The translations under genes were made by a program, and so were the position numbers. DNA of 64,000 bases from Siderastrea siderea. Its lineage: Eukaryota; Cnidaria; Anthozoa; Scleractinia; Rhizangiidae. The stretch spans positions 48,321,230 through 48,385,229 of the forward strand of contig OZ034968.1 of the NCBI GenBank assembly GCA_964030785.1, given 5' to 3'. This document shows, one piece after another, positions 41,298 through 48,160 of the stretch. Under the pieces are notes generated by a model. The model saw nothing but the letters and a program-made list of their open reading frames with translations, was not told the origin of the DNA and did no database searches. The number at the start of each line of letters is the position of its first letter. The first letter of the stretch is position 1.

Positions 41298-41527
41298 TGG
41301 AACCCGTGCATTCACGACCTCGACGGATTCGTAGTAATCGAGGGTTGTCTCAATGGGGTGGACTGTATCCGTTTTGGAAACTCATGCCACGACGACGACA
41401 ACGTGGTGGATGGTTAAGTCCCGAGGTCATGAGAGTCCCCGGGTTTGATTTGAGACAACGTTTAGCACGACGACGACGCTATAAAAACCCCTCACGACGA
41501 CGACGGGGTACCACTCGACGACGTTAA
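41297..41527 (+). CDS. Basic particle protein with QWGG and QRGG sites
   Basis: 76 residues. Two candidate protease sites, LSQWGG-L (near residue 22) and RRRQRGG-W (near residue 37), separate an Arg-rich leader from VMRVPGFDLRQRL and an Arg/Ser tail (RRRRYKNPSRRRRGTTRRR). The composition is that of a DNA-binding core peptide. The TATA box for the capsid gene (41480-41487) lies inside its 3' end. Confidence 0.6.
   Translation: MEPVHSRPRRIRSNRGLSQWGGLYPFWKLMPRRRQRGGWLSPEVMRVPGFDLRQRLARRRRYKNPSRRRRGTTRRR
41480..41487 (+). promoter_or_regulatory. TATA box of the capsid gene
   Basis: TATAAAAA, 50 bp before the major capsid ATG at 41530, within the preceding coding sequence (codons for R-Y-K-N). 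Confidence 0.5.
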
Positions 41528-41529
41528 AC

Positions 41530-42942
41530 ATGCCTGACGTGAGTACACAAACCGCCCCGGCTCACGAGCGTTCCGAAGCGACCGTCAACCCAGCGTTACG
41601 GATTTTCAAGGTGCCACCGACCGACATTAGCATCAATGCCTATCGCATGGTCACCATTCAACCCACCACCACGGGTATCAATCCTATGGAATTCATCATT
41701 CCAGGGTTGGACGATTTTGTGGATTTGGGACGCAGTTACTTTACCATGGAATTGAGTTTGAAAAAGGAGGATGCCGGGAACTTGGTGGCCAATCAGAAAT
41801 TGTGGCCCGTCAATAATTTGGCCCATTCCATCATCAAACAAATTGACTTGCAGTTGAATGGCACGTTGATCAGTCCTCAATCCGACACGTATCATTACAA
41901 AGCTTACCTGGAAACCTTGTTGAATTATGACCGAGAAGATGGCAAGACCGTGTTAGGACCCCAAGGATGGTTCAATGAAGTGGATTCCCCACCCGAATGG
42001 ACTGCCACCAACACCAACACCACAGCGAATGCTAATGCCGGACATGTAGACTACCAGAATCTCCCTGCCAATCACAAAGGGGCCTTGGGCGCCATGAAAG
42101 CTGAAGTGGCCAAGTATGCTGGAGGTGTCACCCACAGTCTAGTGTTTACCCCGCACTTGGAAGTCTTTCACACTGGCAAACTGTTGGTGCCAGGCATCGA
42201 AATCAAGATGAAATTTCATTTCAATGGCCCCAACTTGTTTTTGAATGGAGTGGCTCTAGCTGGCCGATTGATGGAAGGGGATGTGAAACTACGGTTTCAT
42301 CTCTGTCAACTGCGTTTGAATGACGCCATCTACCAGAGTATATCTAGCAAAAGACACAATGAAGGCCAAGTGGCGGCTTACCCGACCGTCCGCAGTGAAA
42401 TTCGGACCTTCAGCATGCAAAACAACCTGGTCCGCTTTGATATCCCCAACCTGTTTCAAAACAGAATACCTGACCGAATGATTGTGGGGTTACTGGACAG
42501 CCGTGCCTTCAATGGAGATGTGACCCGAGATCCGTTCTGTTTCCAGAAATTTGGTCTGACCTCCATTCGACAGATTGTCAAAGGAGAAGAGTACCCTTAT
42601 GAAACCCTCCAGTTAGTGCACAACAATGGCACCCGAGATAATCTAGGCTACTTCCGTTTTCTGCAAGCCAGTGGTGCCTGGTGTAAAAAGAAAGGCAACA
42701 TGGTAGAACTGCTGGATTGGGGCCAAGATAAAAATTGTACCTTGTACATGTTTGACAATGTGGCCAATGGATGTGCTGACAGTCAAAACCTCAACCCCAA
42801 GCAAACGGGAGATTTACAACTGGTGTTGGAATTTGGAGCCGCCCCCGGTAACAATATAACCGTACTCGTGTATGGAGAATTTGAGAATTTGCTGGAGATT
42901 GACAGGAACGGAGCCGTGTTGTATAACATTTACCAGCACTAA
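41530..42942 (+). CDS. MCP: Major capsid protein (double jelly-roll candidate)
   Basis: 470 residues, the length of Polinton major capsid proteins (PY). Beta-strand-rich, with a first-domain strand pair (SYFTMELSLKKEDAGNLV) and HSIIKQIDLQLNGTLISPQS followed by YKAYLETLLNYDREDGKTVL. This pattern is conserved across invertebrate Polinton capsids and related uncharacterised invertebrate proteins. The C-terminal part has TGDLQLVLEFGAAPGNNITV and LVYGEFENLLEID. Located between basic core proteins and the protease, as in related elements. Fold assignment follows published structure-based work on Polinton capsids and has not been modelled here. Confidence 0.85.
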   Translation: MPDVSTQTAPAHERSEATVNPALRIFKVPPTDISINAYRMVTIQPTTTGINPMEFIIPGLDDFVDLGRSYFTMELSLKKEDAGNLVANQKLWPVNNLAHSIIKQIDLQLNGTLISPQSDTYHYKAYLETLLNYDREDGKTVLGPQGWFNEVDSPPEWTATNTNTTANANAGHVDYQNLPANHKGALGAMKAEVAKYAGGVTHSLVFTPHLEVFHTGKLLVPGIEIKMKFHFNGPNLFLNGVALAGRLMEGDVKLRFHLCQLRLNDAIYQSISSKRHNEGQVAAYPTVRSEIRTFSMQNNLVRFDIPNLFQNRIPDRMIVGLLDSRAFNGDVTRDPFCFQKFGLTSIRQIVKGEEYPYETLQLVHNNGTRDNLGYFRFLQASGAWCKKKGNMVELLDWGQDKNCTLYMFDNVANGCADSQNLNPKQTGDLQLVLEFGAAPGNNITVLVYGEFENLLEIDRNGAVLYNIYQH

Positions 42943-42944
42943 AG

Positions 42945-43484
42945 ATGGAACATGTGGCCTTGAATAATGTGCAATTGGATTATTTAGCCCGAGACGACCC
43001 CCAATTGAACCCTGTCTTTTACGGGACGGTGGCCTGTGATCGTTTACCCAAGAGTCCTGTCAAGACCCAACCCCAAGGGTACATTGTGAATACCGACCCA
43101 CACGATCAACCGGGACAACATTGGTTAGCGGTGTGGACCGATGGAAAGGTGTGTGAAGTCCTCGATAGTTATGCTTTGCCATTGGACACGTACGTGCAAG
43201 CTACCCCGTTACGAGATTGGATCGTCCAACATTGGAAGTATGTAGTGACCAATGGCAAGTCCCTCCAAGCCATTTCAAGCAAGAGTTGTGGTGATTACGC
43301 CTTGTTGTACTTGAAAGCCAAAGCCCGTGGACGGACCTTGCAAGCGTTTTTAAATGAGTTTTCGGATCATGATTATGTTAGTAATGACCATCAAGCCGGT
43401 CAACGCCTTCAACAATTGATTGTAGGCCAAGAAGCCAGATGGTATCAACTGTGTTGTCATCCGTATCATCAATGTAATGGTTAA
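42945..43484 (+). CDS. PRO: Adenain-like maturation cysteine protease
   Basis: 179 residues, two bases after the capsid stop. The catalytic set of the adenain/Ulp1 clan is complete: His59 (GQHWLAVW), Asp74 (EVLDSYA), the oxyanion Gln108 (LQAISS) and Cys115 (SKSCGDYALLYLKAKA). Family members cut after G-G or G-x-G sites in capsid and core precursors; several neighbours carry such sites (QRGG, MRGG). Expected to act inside assembling particles. Confidence 0.9.
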   Translation: MEHVALNNVQLDYLARDDPQLNPVFYGTVACDRLPKSPVKTQPQGYIVNTDPHDQPGQHWLAVWTDGKVCEVLDSYALPLDTYVQATPLRDWIVQHWKYVVTNGKSLQAISSKSCGDYALLYLKAKARGRTLQAFLNEFSDHDYVSNDHQAGQRLQQLIVGQEARWYQLCCHPYHQCNG

Positions 43485-43513
43485 ATAAAATTTGTTGGAA
43501 AAAAAGTGGTGTC

Positions 43514-43600
43514 GGAGTCGTAGCTCAGTGGGTAGAGCCTTTGGATCCCCCCTCGAATACATGAGGAGGGTCGTGCGTGGGTTCGAGTCCCACCGATTCC
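43514..43600 (+). tRNA. tRNA-like RNA polymerase III gene, enlarged central arm
   Basis: 87 bp. The acceptor stem GGAGTCG (43514-43520) pairs with CGATTCC (43594-43600) over 7 bp with one G-U. The D arm GCTC/GAGC is inside the A box (TAGCTCAGTGG). The T arm GTGGG-TTCGAGT-CCCAC contains the B box (GGTTCGAGTCC). Between them, where a 17-nt anticodon arm belongs, is a 29-nt hairpin: GATCC pairs with GGGTC, extended through CC-TC/GAG-GG to an 8-nt loop GAATACAT. A standard anticodon cannot be assigned: a 5-bp/7-nt reading gives CCC with a mismatched stem. A T-run terminator follows at 43615-43624. Could be a functional tRNA with an intron, a decayed tRNA, or a non-decoding Pol III RNA. Confidence 0.75.
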
Positions 43601-43614
43601 AATAAAAAGGTGCC

Positions 43615-43624
43615 TTTTTTTTTT
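43615..43624 (+). terminator. RNA polymerase III terminator
   Basis: A run of ten T on the plus strand, 15 bp after the tRNA-like gene and 22 bp before the ATPase start codon. Confidence 0.65.
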
Positions 43625-43646
43625 AACTGGGTAGTTCGTCATCATC

Positions 43647-44300
43647 ATGCAAACGGGGAAACCGTTTCGTTTTCATACTCCTTCCTCTATCTTGGTGGTG
43701 GGTCCTTCGGGATGTGGGAAAACCGCGTTTACGGAAAAACTCTTGGTAGACAACCCGGATTTGTTTGAAACCCCACTGACCCAAATGCATTATTGTTATG
43801 GGGCCTGGCAAGATCGATTTCAAGGCATGCAAGATCAAGGGGTGGTGTTTCACGAAGGGATTCCCGATCATGAGGCCTTAGTGCAATGGTTTCCTGAAGG
43901 ACAGGGGGTCCTCGTTTTGGATGATTTAATGGATGAAGGCAGTCACGATAAACGCGTGTTGGATTTATTCACCAAACATTCGCATCATCAAGGGGTGACT
44001 GTGCTCTACTTGTGCCAAGACATGTTTCCCGTGGGTCGCTATGCGAAAAGTATATCCCGCAATGCCCATTACATCGTGGCGTTCAAGAACCCCCGAGATC
44101 AATTAGGGGTACGCAATGTCATGCTTCAATCGTTTCCGACCACGTGGAAAGACACGTTGGAGACGTTTCATCAAGCCACGACACGACCGTATGGGTATTT
44201 GGTCTTGGATTTACATCCGGCCTCGTCCGATCAACAACGTGTGTTGAGTCACCTGTTAAAAGACGAAGGATGGACTCGCACCTATCAAAAACGACTATAA
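43647..44300 (+). CDS. ATP: Genome-packaging ATPase (FtsK/HerA, A32-like)
   Basis: 217 residues. Walker A GPSGCGKT at 19-26 and Walker B VLVLDD at 88-93, followed by LMDEGSHDKRVLDLFTKHSH. The sensor-like strand VTVLYLCQDMFP and the arginine in ISRNAHYIVAFKNPRDQ are as expected for the A32 group. It powers DNA entry into the capsid. Its last codons contain TATAAAGG, the likely promoter of the next gene. Confidence 0.92.
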   Translation: MQTGKPFRFHTPSSILVVGPSGCGKTAFTEKLLVDNPDLFETPLTQMHYCYGAWQDRFQGMQDQGVVFHEGIPDHEALVQWFPEGQGVLVLDDLMDEGSHDKRVLDLFTKHSHHQGVTVLYLCQDMFPVGRYAKSISRNAHYIVAFKNPRDQLGVRNVMLQSFPTTWKDTLETFHQATTRPYGYLVLDLHPASSDQQRVLSHLLKDEGWTRTYQKRL

Positions 44301-44303
44301 AGG
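44296..44303 (+). promoter_or_regulatory. TATA-like box
   Basis: TATAAAGG, 43 bp before the ATG at 44339, overlapping the ATPase stop codon. Confidence 0.5.
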
Positions 44304-44338
44304 CACCCCCTTGGAACAGGTAAAAAGAGAAAGCGACC

Positions 44339-45268
44339 ATGGCCGATGATGACCGTCAACCTCCGCAATCGTACGATACCGTGTCCCCTGCGGGGGTGGG
44401 AGCGGCCAGCGGTAATCAAATGTCCCCAAGGGCCTGGCAAGATTTGTATATCTCTGGAGACCAAGGCCTTCTCGACGCGGCCATGGAGGAAATGCACCCC
44501 GATCCCCTCTATGAGTTTATGCAATCCATCCCCCCTGCCGACGTCATCGCGAGCTGGCCCGATCTGGATGGTGCGCCCGCTGCACAGGCTTCTTCCCCAG
44601 CAGGGGTAGGAAGCCAAGGAAGTCAATCATTCCGTAGCATACAGACCACCCCGGAGTCTTCTGGTGCTCTAACTCCTGCGACTCCTCCTAGCGTACCCTT
44701 GGCAGCGGGTGCTCGAACAGCAGCGGGTGCTCGAACAGCAGCGGGTGCAGGGGGAAGTGGAAATGGACGTGGGGGAAGTGGAAATGGACGTGGGGGACGT
44801 CGTGGTCCTAGGACTAGAGGTGGCGGACGTGGTGGTGCTGGTGGTGGTGCTGGTGGTGGTGGTGGTGGTGCTGGTGGTGCTGGTGGTGCTGGTGGTGGTG
44901 CTGGTGGTGGTGGTGCTGGTGGTGCTGGTGGTGGTGGTGGTGGAGGAGGTGGTGGAGGTGGTGGTGGAGGTGGTGGTGGTGGTGGACGACGTGGTGGCCG
45001 ACGCGGACGACGACGACGACTTTTTCCCGGTTCACCTAGGACACCTTCCTCCAGTCCCTCCACTCCTCGAGGATCTCGGACTCCACCCCCTCGTACCTTG
45101 CGTCAAGCAGATTTACAACGACGTTTACGTATGCTGTTACAAGATCAAGAACAGTTGGCCCAAGGACGTGAAATTGCTAATGTCACCATGACCAATAGCA
45201 TTGTGACCAGTTATAAACAAGGAGGAGCACCGAGCGTACAAACGTCTTCGTCCCGTGTTTCGCCGTAA
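44339..45268 (+). CDS. Gly-rich RGG protein with conserved C-terminus
   Basis: 309 residues. Acidic/Pro-Ser-rich N-terminal third (EEMHPDPLYEFMQSIPPADV), a central run of about 100 residues almost wholly Gly with Ala and RGG pieces, then RRGRRRRLFPGSPRTP and a C-terminal helix (ADLQRRLRMLLQDQEQLAQG) ending IVTSYKQGGAPSVQTSSSRV. The GGT-repeat DNA (44830-44990) keeps long frames open on both strands; those are shadows. RGG/Gly-rich regions bind RNA and promote condensates, so a nucleic-acid-binding or assembly-compartment role is possible but unproven. Confidence 0.7.
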   Translation: MADDDRQPPQSYDTVSPAGVGAASGNQMSPRAWQDLYISGDQGLLDAAMEEMHPDPLYEFMQSIPPADVIASWPDLDGAPAAQASSPAGVGSQGSQSFRSIQTTPESSGALTPATPPSVPLAAGARTAAGARTAAGAGGSGNGRGGSGNGRGGRRGPRTRGGGRGGAGGGAGGGGGGAGGAGGAGGGAGGGGAGGAGGGGGGGGGGGGGGGGGGGGRRGGRRGRRRRLFPGSPRTPSSSPSTPRGSRTPPPRTLRQADLQRRLRMLLQDQEQLAQGREIANVTMTNSIVTSYKQGGAPSVQTSSSRVSP

Positions 45269-45270
45269 AG

Positions 45271-45936
45271 ATGAAAACCGTCGTGTCGTTATTGAATGGA
45301 TCCAAACAGCATGGTCTTCCCTTCCCCCCGGAATTATTACAACGGATGGATTCCTTGTATGCCTTTTATCATCAACAATGGTGGTGTTATCGAAAAATGT
45401 TGAATCATTACAGGTGTGTCAATGCCTTGTTCAATGGGTTGGCCTTACTCCTGATGGCCGCGGGTATGATTGCCGGGCCGCTATTGGAAAACAGTACGTT
45501 GGTAGCGTGTTTGGCGGCGGTGGGCACCGTGGTCAAAGGATGGAATGATTTTAAACAATACCGATTTAAAGTGACCATGAGTCGATTTGCGTTTACCACC
45601 TATGCCAAAGCCTTGACCGAATTGAAAACCCATGTGCGGGGTATTCCCTTGGAGGATCTGGAACGATTTTTAATCAAGATGCAAACCTTGGATGATACCA
45701 TTGTGGATTTCACCCCTCCGTTACCCAAACGATGTGTCCAAGATTACCATGGTCATTTTGTGTACCAACCCTTGGAAGGCCTGTGCTATGTAGACGGATG
45801 TCCTCGTCCCTTGAGACCCAAAGACTATTGGATCCATAAAAAGCCGCTCCCTCCTAGTCCCACACTCTTAGAACCATGGCCGTCCAACCACGACGACGAC
45901 GACGCAGAAAAAGGAAACAACGAGGAGGGGCTTTAA
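45271..45936 (+). CDS. Two-TM protein, SLATT-like
   Basis: 221 residues, 2 bp after the previous stop; a TATAAAC lies 59 bp upstream. An N-terminal helix (YAFYHQQWWCYRKMLNHYRC) leads into two adjacent hydrophobic segments, about 50-70 (NALFNGLALLLMAAGMIAGP) and 76-90 (TLVACLAAVGTVVKG). They are separated by a short LENS turn and followed by a long cytosolic helix (FKVTMSRFAFTTYAKALTEL). Helix-TM-TM-helix is the layout of SLATT domains, predicted pore-forming effectors in nucleotide-signalling conflict systems. The C-terminal tail has C and Pro residues and an acidic end. The family call is from layout only. Confidence 0.55.
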   Translation: MKTVVSLLNGSKQHGLPFPPELLQRMDSLYAFYHQQWWCYRKMLNHYRCVNALFNGLALLLMAAGMIAGPLLENSTLVACLAAVGTVVKGWNDFKQYRFKVTMSRFAFTTYAKALTELKTHVRGIPLEDLERFLIKMQTLDDTIVDFTPPLPKRCVQDYHGHFVYQPLEGLCYVDGCPRPLRPKDYWIHKKPLPPSPTLLEPWPSNHDDDDAEKGNNEEGL

Positions 45937-46208
45937 TGCGTCGCAAACCCCGTTTGGTGGATAAAATTGCCCATGGCATGAGTATGTTTCTATCAGGTCC
46001 CGCCCCTGGGTTTGGACTGGCTTTAGGCAAATTAGGCGGACAAGCCTTGAAAGGCATTACCGATAATGTACAACATTACCGACGACAACGAGGTGGGGGT
46101 TGGTGGCAAGATTTCAAACGCAATACCCGTCAAGGCTATAAAGAGACGCAAGACCTCATCAAACAAGACAAAGCCCTTCAACGTCTATTGACGGGTCGAC
46201 CATGGTGA
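45876..46208 (+). CDS. Basic particle protein with several GG sites
   Basis: 110 residues, overlapping the end of the 2-TM gene by 61 bp in another frame. RRRRRRKRKQRGG-AL near residue 18, LGKLGG-Q near 53 and RRQRGG-GW near 73 are candidate cleavage sites. In between is an amphipathic/hydrophobic helix (IAHGMSMFLSGPAPGFGLAL). Similar in plan to adenovirus pVI-type internal proteins; no homology claim. CATAAAAAG, 41 bp upstream, may be its promoter. Confidence 0.6.
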   Translation: MAVQPRRRRRRKRKQRGGALMRRKPRLVDKIAHGMSMFLSGPAPGFGLALGKLGGQALKGITDNVQHYRRQRGGGWWQDFKRNTRQGYKETQDLIKQDKALQRLLTGRPW

Positions 46209-46366
46209 GGAGGAGAAGACGACGCCGTCGTCAACGAGGCGGTTTTTTAAATCTATTGGTCCCCGCCATGGTAGGATTGGGGAAAGCCGCGGCCTTGGAA
46301 ACGGATAAACGTATAAAACGCACGATTCAAAAAGCCAATCAACGGTATCGTCGTCGTCACCGATAA
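46202..46366 (+). CDS. 54-residue arginine-rich protein with QRGG site
   Basis: The ATG at 46202 overlaps the previous stop (ATGGTGA). The product is an Arg run of 8 followed by QRGG-FLNLLVPAMVGLGKAAAL and a basic tail (QKANQRYRRRHR), then TAA. It has the same plan as the 40712-40903 product (Arg run, QRGG, hydrophobic helix, basic end), so the two are probable paralogues. Below the usual size cut-off for gene calling. Confidence 0.6.
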   Translation: MVRRRRRRRRQRGGFLNLLVPAMVGLGKAAALETDKRIKRTIQKANQRYRRRHR

Positions 46367-46369
46367 AGG

Positions 46370-46687
46370 ATGCAACGTCTTCGACGTCAATTCCCGTTTT
46401 TACGGTCCATGTTACAAGAAGCCAATGGTTCCAAACGTCAAGAGTTGTTACAACATGCCAATGCCGATCAAATCAATGCTGTGAGTGAACTGGTCTTGAA
46501 CTTTTTAAAAAACAAGATTCCCGTCACCCCACCCATGCTGGCTAAACTTCAACCCTATAAAAAGGTACTCCGTGATTTGGGACGTCGTCGACATTCCGTC
46601 AAAAAACGTCGTCAGTGGTTAGTCCAACAAAAAGGAAGCGGATTGTTTCAAGGACTTCACGAGGTGTTATGTCAATGTGTTCGTTAA
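46370..46687 (+). CDS. Basic helical particle protein with GSG site
   Basis: 105 residues, 3 bp after the previous stop. Helical N-terminal two thirds (QFPFLRSMLQEANGSKRQEL, SELVLNFLKNKIPVTPPMLA), then RRRHSVKKRRQWLVQQKGSG and LFQGLHEVLCQCVR. QQKGS-G matches the second adenain site type (xxGx-G), placed after a basic stretch as in the QRGG proteins. TATAAAAC at 46312-46319 lies 58 bp before its ATG. Confidence 0.55.
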   Translation: MQRLRRQFPFLRSMLQEANGSKRQELLQHANADQINAVSELVLNFLKNKIPVTPPMLAKLQPYKKVLRDLGRRRHSVKKRRQWLVQQKGSGLFQGLHEVLCQCVR

Positions 46688-46899
46688 CCCTCCCTACGTG
46701 GATGACTCTATTACAAGAGGCCAATCGGGCCACCGACAAGTGGAAAGACGAGTGTCATTATTGGAAGCATAAATATCACCTGTTGTATCGAGAGTACCAA
46801 CACATCTTGAGGGCCCGTCTTTGTAAGAGTTGCCGTGACCAGGAAGACGGGGAACTTTGCTCCGACTGTAGTCAACAAACATGGACGAAGTGTACATGA
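46669..46899 (+). CDS. Small protein with Cys4 zinc-ribbon-like motif
   Basis: 76 residues from an ATG that overlaps the end of the previous gene. A helical coil (WKDECHYWKHKYHLLYREYQ) precedes CKSCRDQEDGELCSDC, a C-x2-C-x8-C-x2-C arrangement that could bind one zinc. No family recognised. Its 3' end overlaps the next start by 19 bp. Confidence 0.5.
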   Translation: MSMCSLTLPTWMTLLQEANRATDKWKDECHYWKHKYHLLYREYQHILRARLCKSCRDQEDGELCSDCSQQTWTKCT

Positions 46900-47549
46900 T
46901 TCCCCAAAAGGACTTGGAACAACTCGTTCAATATTACAAAGGAGAACTCACCGAAAATGCCTTGTTGAACAAAGCCGCAACGCTCGCCGCCAAAAAACAT
47001 GTGTTATTAGCCAATCCCCAATTACCTCCCGCCCCGGTTAATGCTCAAACCAAACCGTTGAGTCAAGAATTAATCAAGTTAACCAAACGCATTCGCCAAT
47101 TTCCTGGCGGGGTAGGGGTTGGTGCCCCGGGTGCCCCGGGTGGTCCACCGGGTGAAGAAGAAGAAGAAGCCGGGGATTTGGTGACGGGACCCGTCGAACA
47201 ATGGTTGAAGCGCATGATAAAAGGAGGTCCGTCGGCTCCCAAACCCACCATTACCCCTGCTACCAGGGAAGGCGCGAGAGAACCGAGACCTTCTACCAGT
47301 CGAGCAGAAGAGAGACCTTCCACCAGTCGAGGGGATATCCGATCGCGTTTAGAAGCCGTGCGAGAACGACGCAAGGCCTGGGAAAAGCATTTAACCGAAA
47401 GTGGTGCCGCGAAAGGCAAAGGCAAAGGCAAAGGCAAAGGCAAAGGAGTCTCCCGGGAAGTGCAACGATTGAAACCCTTACCCGGTTGGGAAGATTGGAC
47501 CAAAACCAAACAACCCCGACGGAGACGTTTGCAGTACGACAGTGAATAA
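46881..47549 (+). CDS. Unknown structural-type protein with Gly/Pro and KGKG repeats
   Basis: 222 residues. An N-terminal helical domain (MIPQKDLEQLVQYYKGELTE, NKAATLAAKKHVLL) recurs in invertebrate Polintons (family memory, moderate). Then RQFPGG-V and MIKGG-P candidate cleavage sites, a Gly/Pro stretch, duplicated RPSTSRAEE/RPSTSRGD, and a GKGKGKGKGK run near residues 185-196. The C-terminus is KPLPGWEDWTKTKQPRRRRL. Role unknown; position among virion genes suggests a minor capsid or internal protein. Confidence 0.55.
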   Translation: MDEVYMIPQKDLEQLVQYYKGELTENALLNKAATLAAKKHVLLANPQLPPAPVNAQTKPLSQELIKLTKRIRQFPGGVGVGAPGAPGGPPGEEEEEAGDLVTGPVEQWLKRMIKGGPSAPKPTITPATREGAREPRPSTSRAEERPSTSRGDIRSRLEAVRERRKAWEKHLTESGAAKGKGKGKGKGKGVSREVQRLKPLPGWEDWTKTKQPRRRRLQYDSE

Positions 47550-47551
47550 AC

Positions 47552-47911
47552 ATGCCCACCCAGAGGAGGAGAAGGGGTATCAAACGGAAACGCACCCAAC
47601 GAGGAGGGGCCTTGGATGTCCAAAAATGGATTGCGAAAACGGGGAAGGAATTTCATTGGCCCGGTTATCAGTACATGGGCCCTGGCACCCATTTGGCTAA
47701 ACGTCTGAAACGGGGGGATCCCGGGATCAATCGCTTGGACCAAATTGCTAAGCAACACGACATTGATTACAGCCGTGCTAAGAATTTGCAAGATAAATGG
47801 AAAGCCGATACCAAGATGATCCAAGCCATTGATCGATTACCCGGCAAGAAAAACAAGACGGAACGGGTGGTCAAGAAAATCATGCAAGCCAAGAAACGTT
47901 TAAAATTGTAA
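47552..47911 (+). CDS. Parvovirus-like phospholipase A2
   Basis: 119 residues. A basic leader ends in TQRGG (residues 15-19). The PLA2 core follows: WPGYQYMGPGT (calcium loop YxGPG at 41-45), NRLDQIAKQHDIDY (catalytic His69-Asp70, Tyr73) and a later Asp in KADTKMI (Asp86). These are the conserved positions of the PLA2 in parvovirus VP1, also known in adintoviruses. It would act on endosomal membranes during entry, possibly after protease release at QRGG. Last gene of the plus-strand late cluster. Confidence 0.85.
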   Translation: MPTQRRRRGIKRKRTQRGGALDVQKWIAKTGKEFHWPGYQYMGPGTHLAKRLKRGDPGINRLDQIAKQHDIDYSRAKNLQDKWKADTKMIQAIDRLPGKKNKTERVVKKIMQAKKRLKL

Positions 47912-48160
47912 ACATTTAATGACATGTTGAGTCAAAAAATGAAAATGTCACATTGTTATTCTGCAGTTCGGTAGTCTTCTGTAGTTCGTGTTGAGTCTCA
48001 AGCAGGATTGGCGAGACAAAACCCATTGTGATGTAGACAATCCAGATAAAATAAAAACAATGTCACTTGTGTCATTTTGATTGATTGATGAGTTGTCAAG
48101 TTCATTTGTTCTCTCACAAATACTGACACGGATGTTCTGCCAAAATACGGACACGAGGGG
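47912..48160. terminator. Convergent 3' intergenic region
   Basis: Separates the PLA2 gene (plus) and the repeat protein gene (minus). AATAAA-type signals lie near 48046-48056 on the plus strand. No gene seen. Confidence 0.45.

Noticed and set aside
43514..43600. Assigning an anticodon (CCC, glycine) to the tRNA-like gene
   Set aside because: The 5-bp stem needed for this has a mismatch and two wobbles and leaves a 20-nt variable region; the long central hairpin pairs better.
44623..45191. Open frames encoding poly-Pro, poly-Val and poly-His in and opposite the Gly-rich gene
   Set aside because: They are produced by the GGT repeat DNA in other frames. Only the 44339-45268 frame has a proper start, flanking unique domains and a fitting place in the gene order.
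45255..45548. 97-residue frame overlapping the start of the 2-TM gene
   Set aside because: Its sequence is a frame-shifted reading of the 2-TM gene, which has the better start and hydrophobic layout.
47063..47824. 253-residue minus-strand frame opposite the 46881 and PLA2 genes
   Set aside because: Antisense to two plus-strand genes with clear motifs; no motif of its own.
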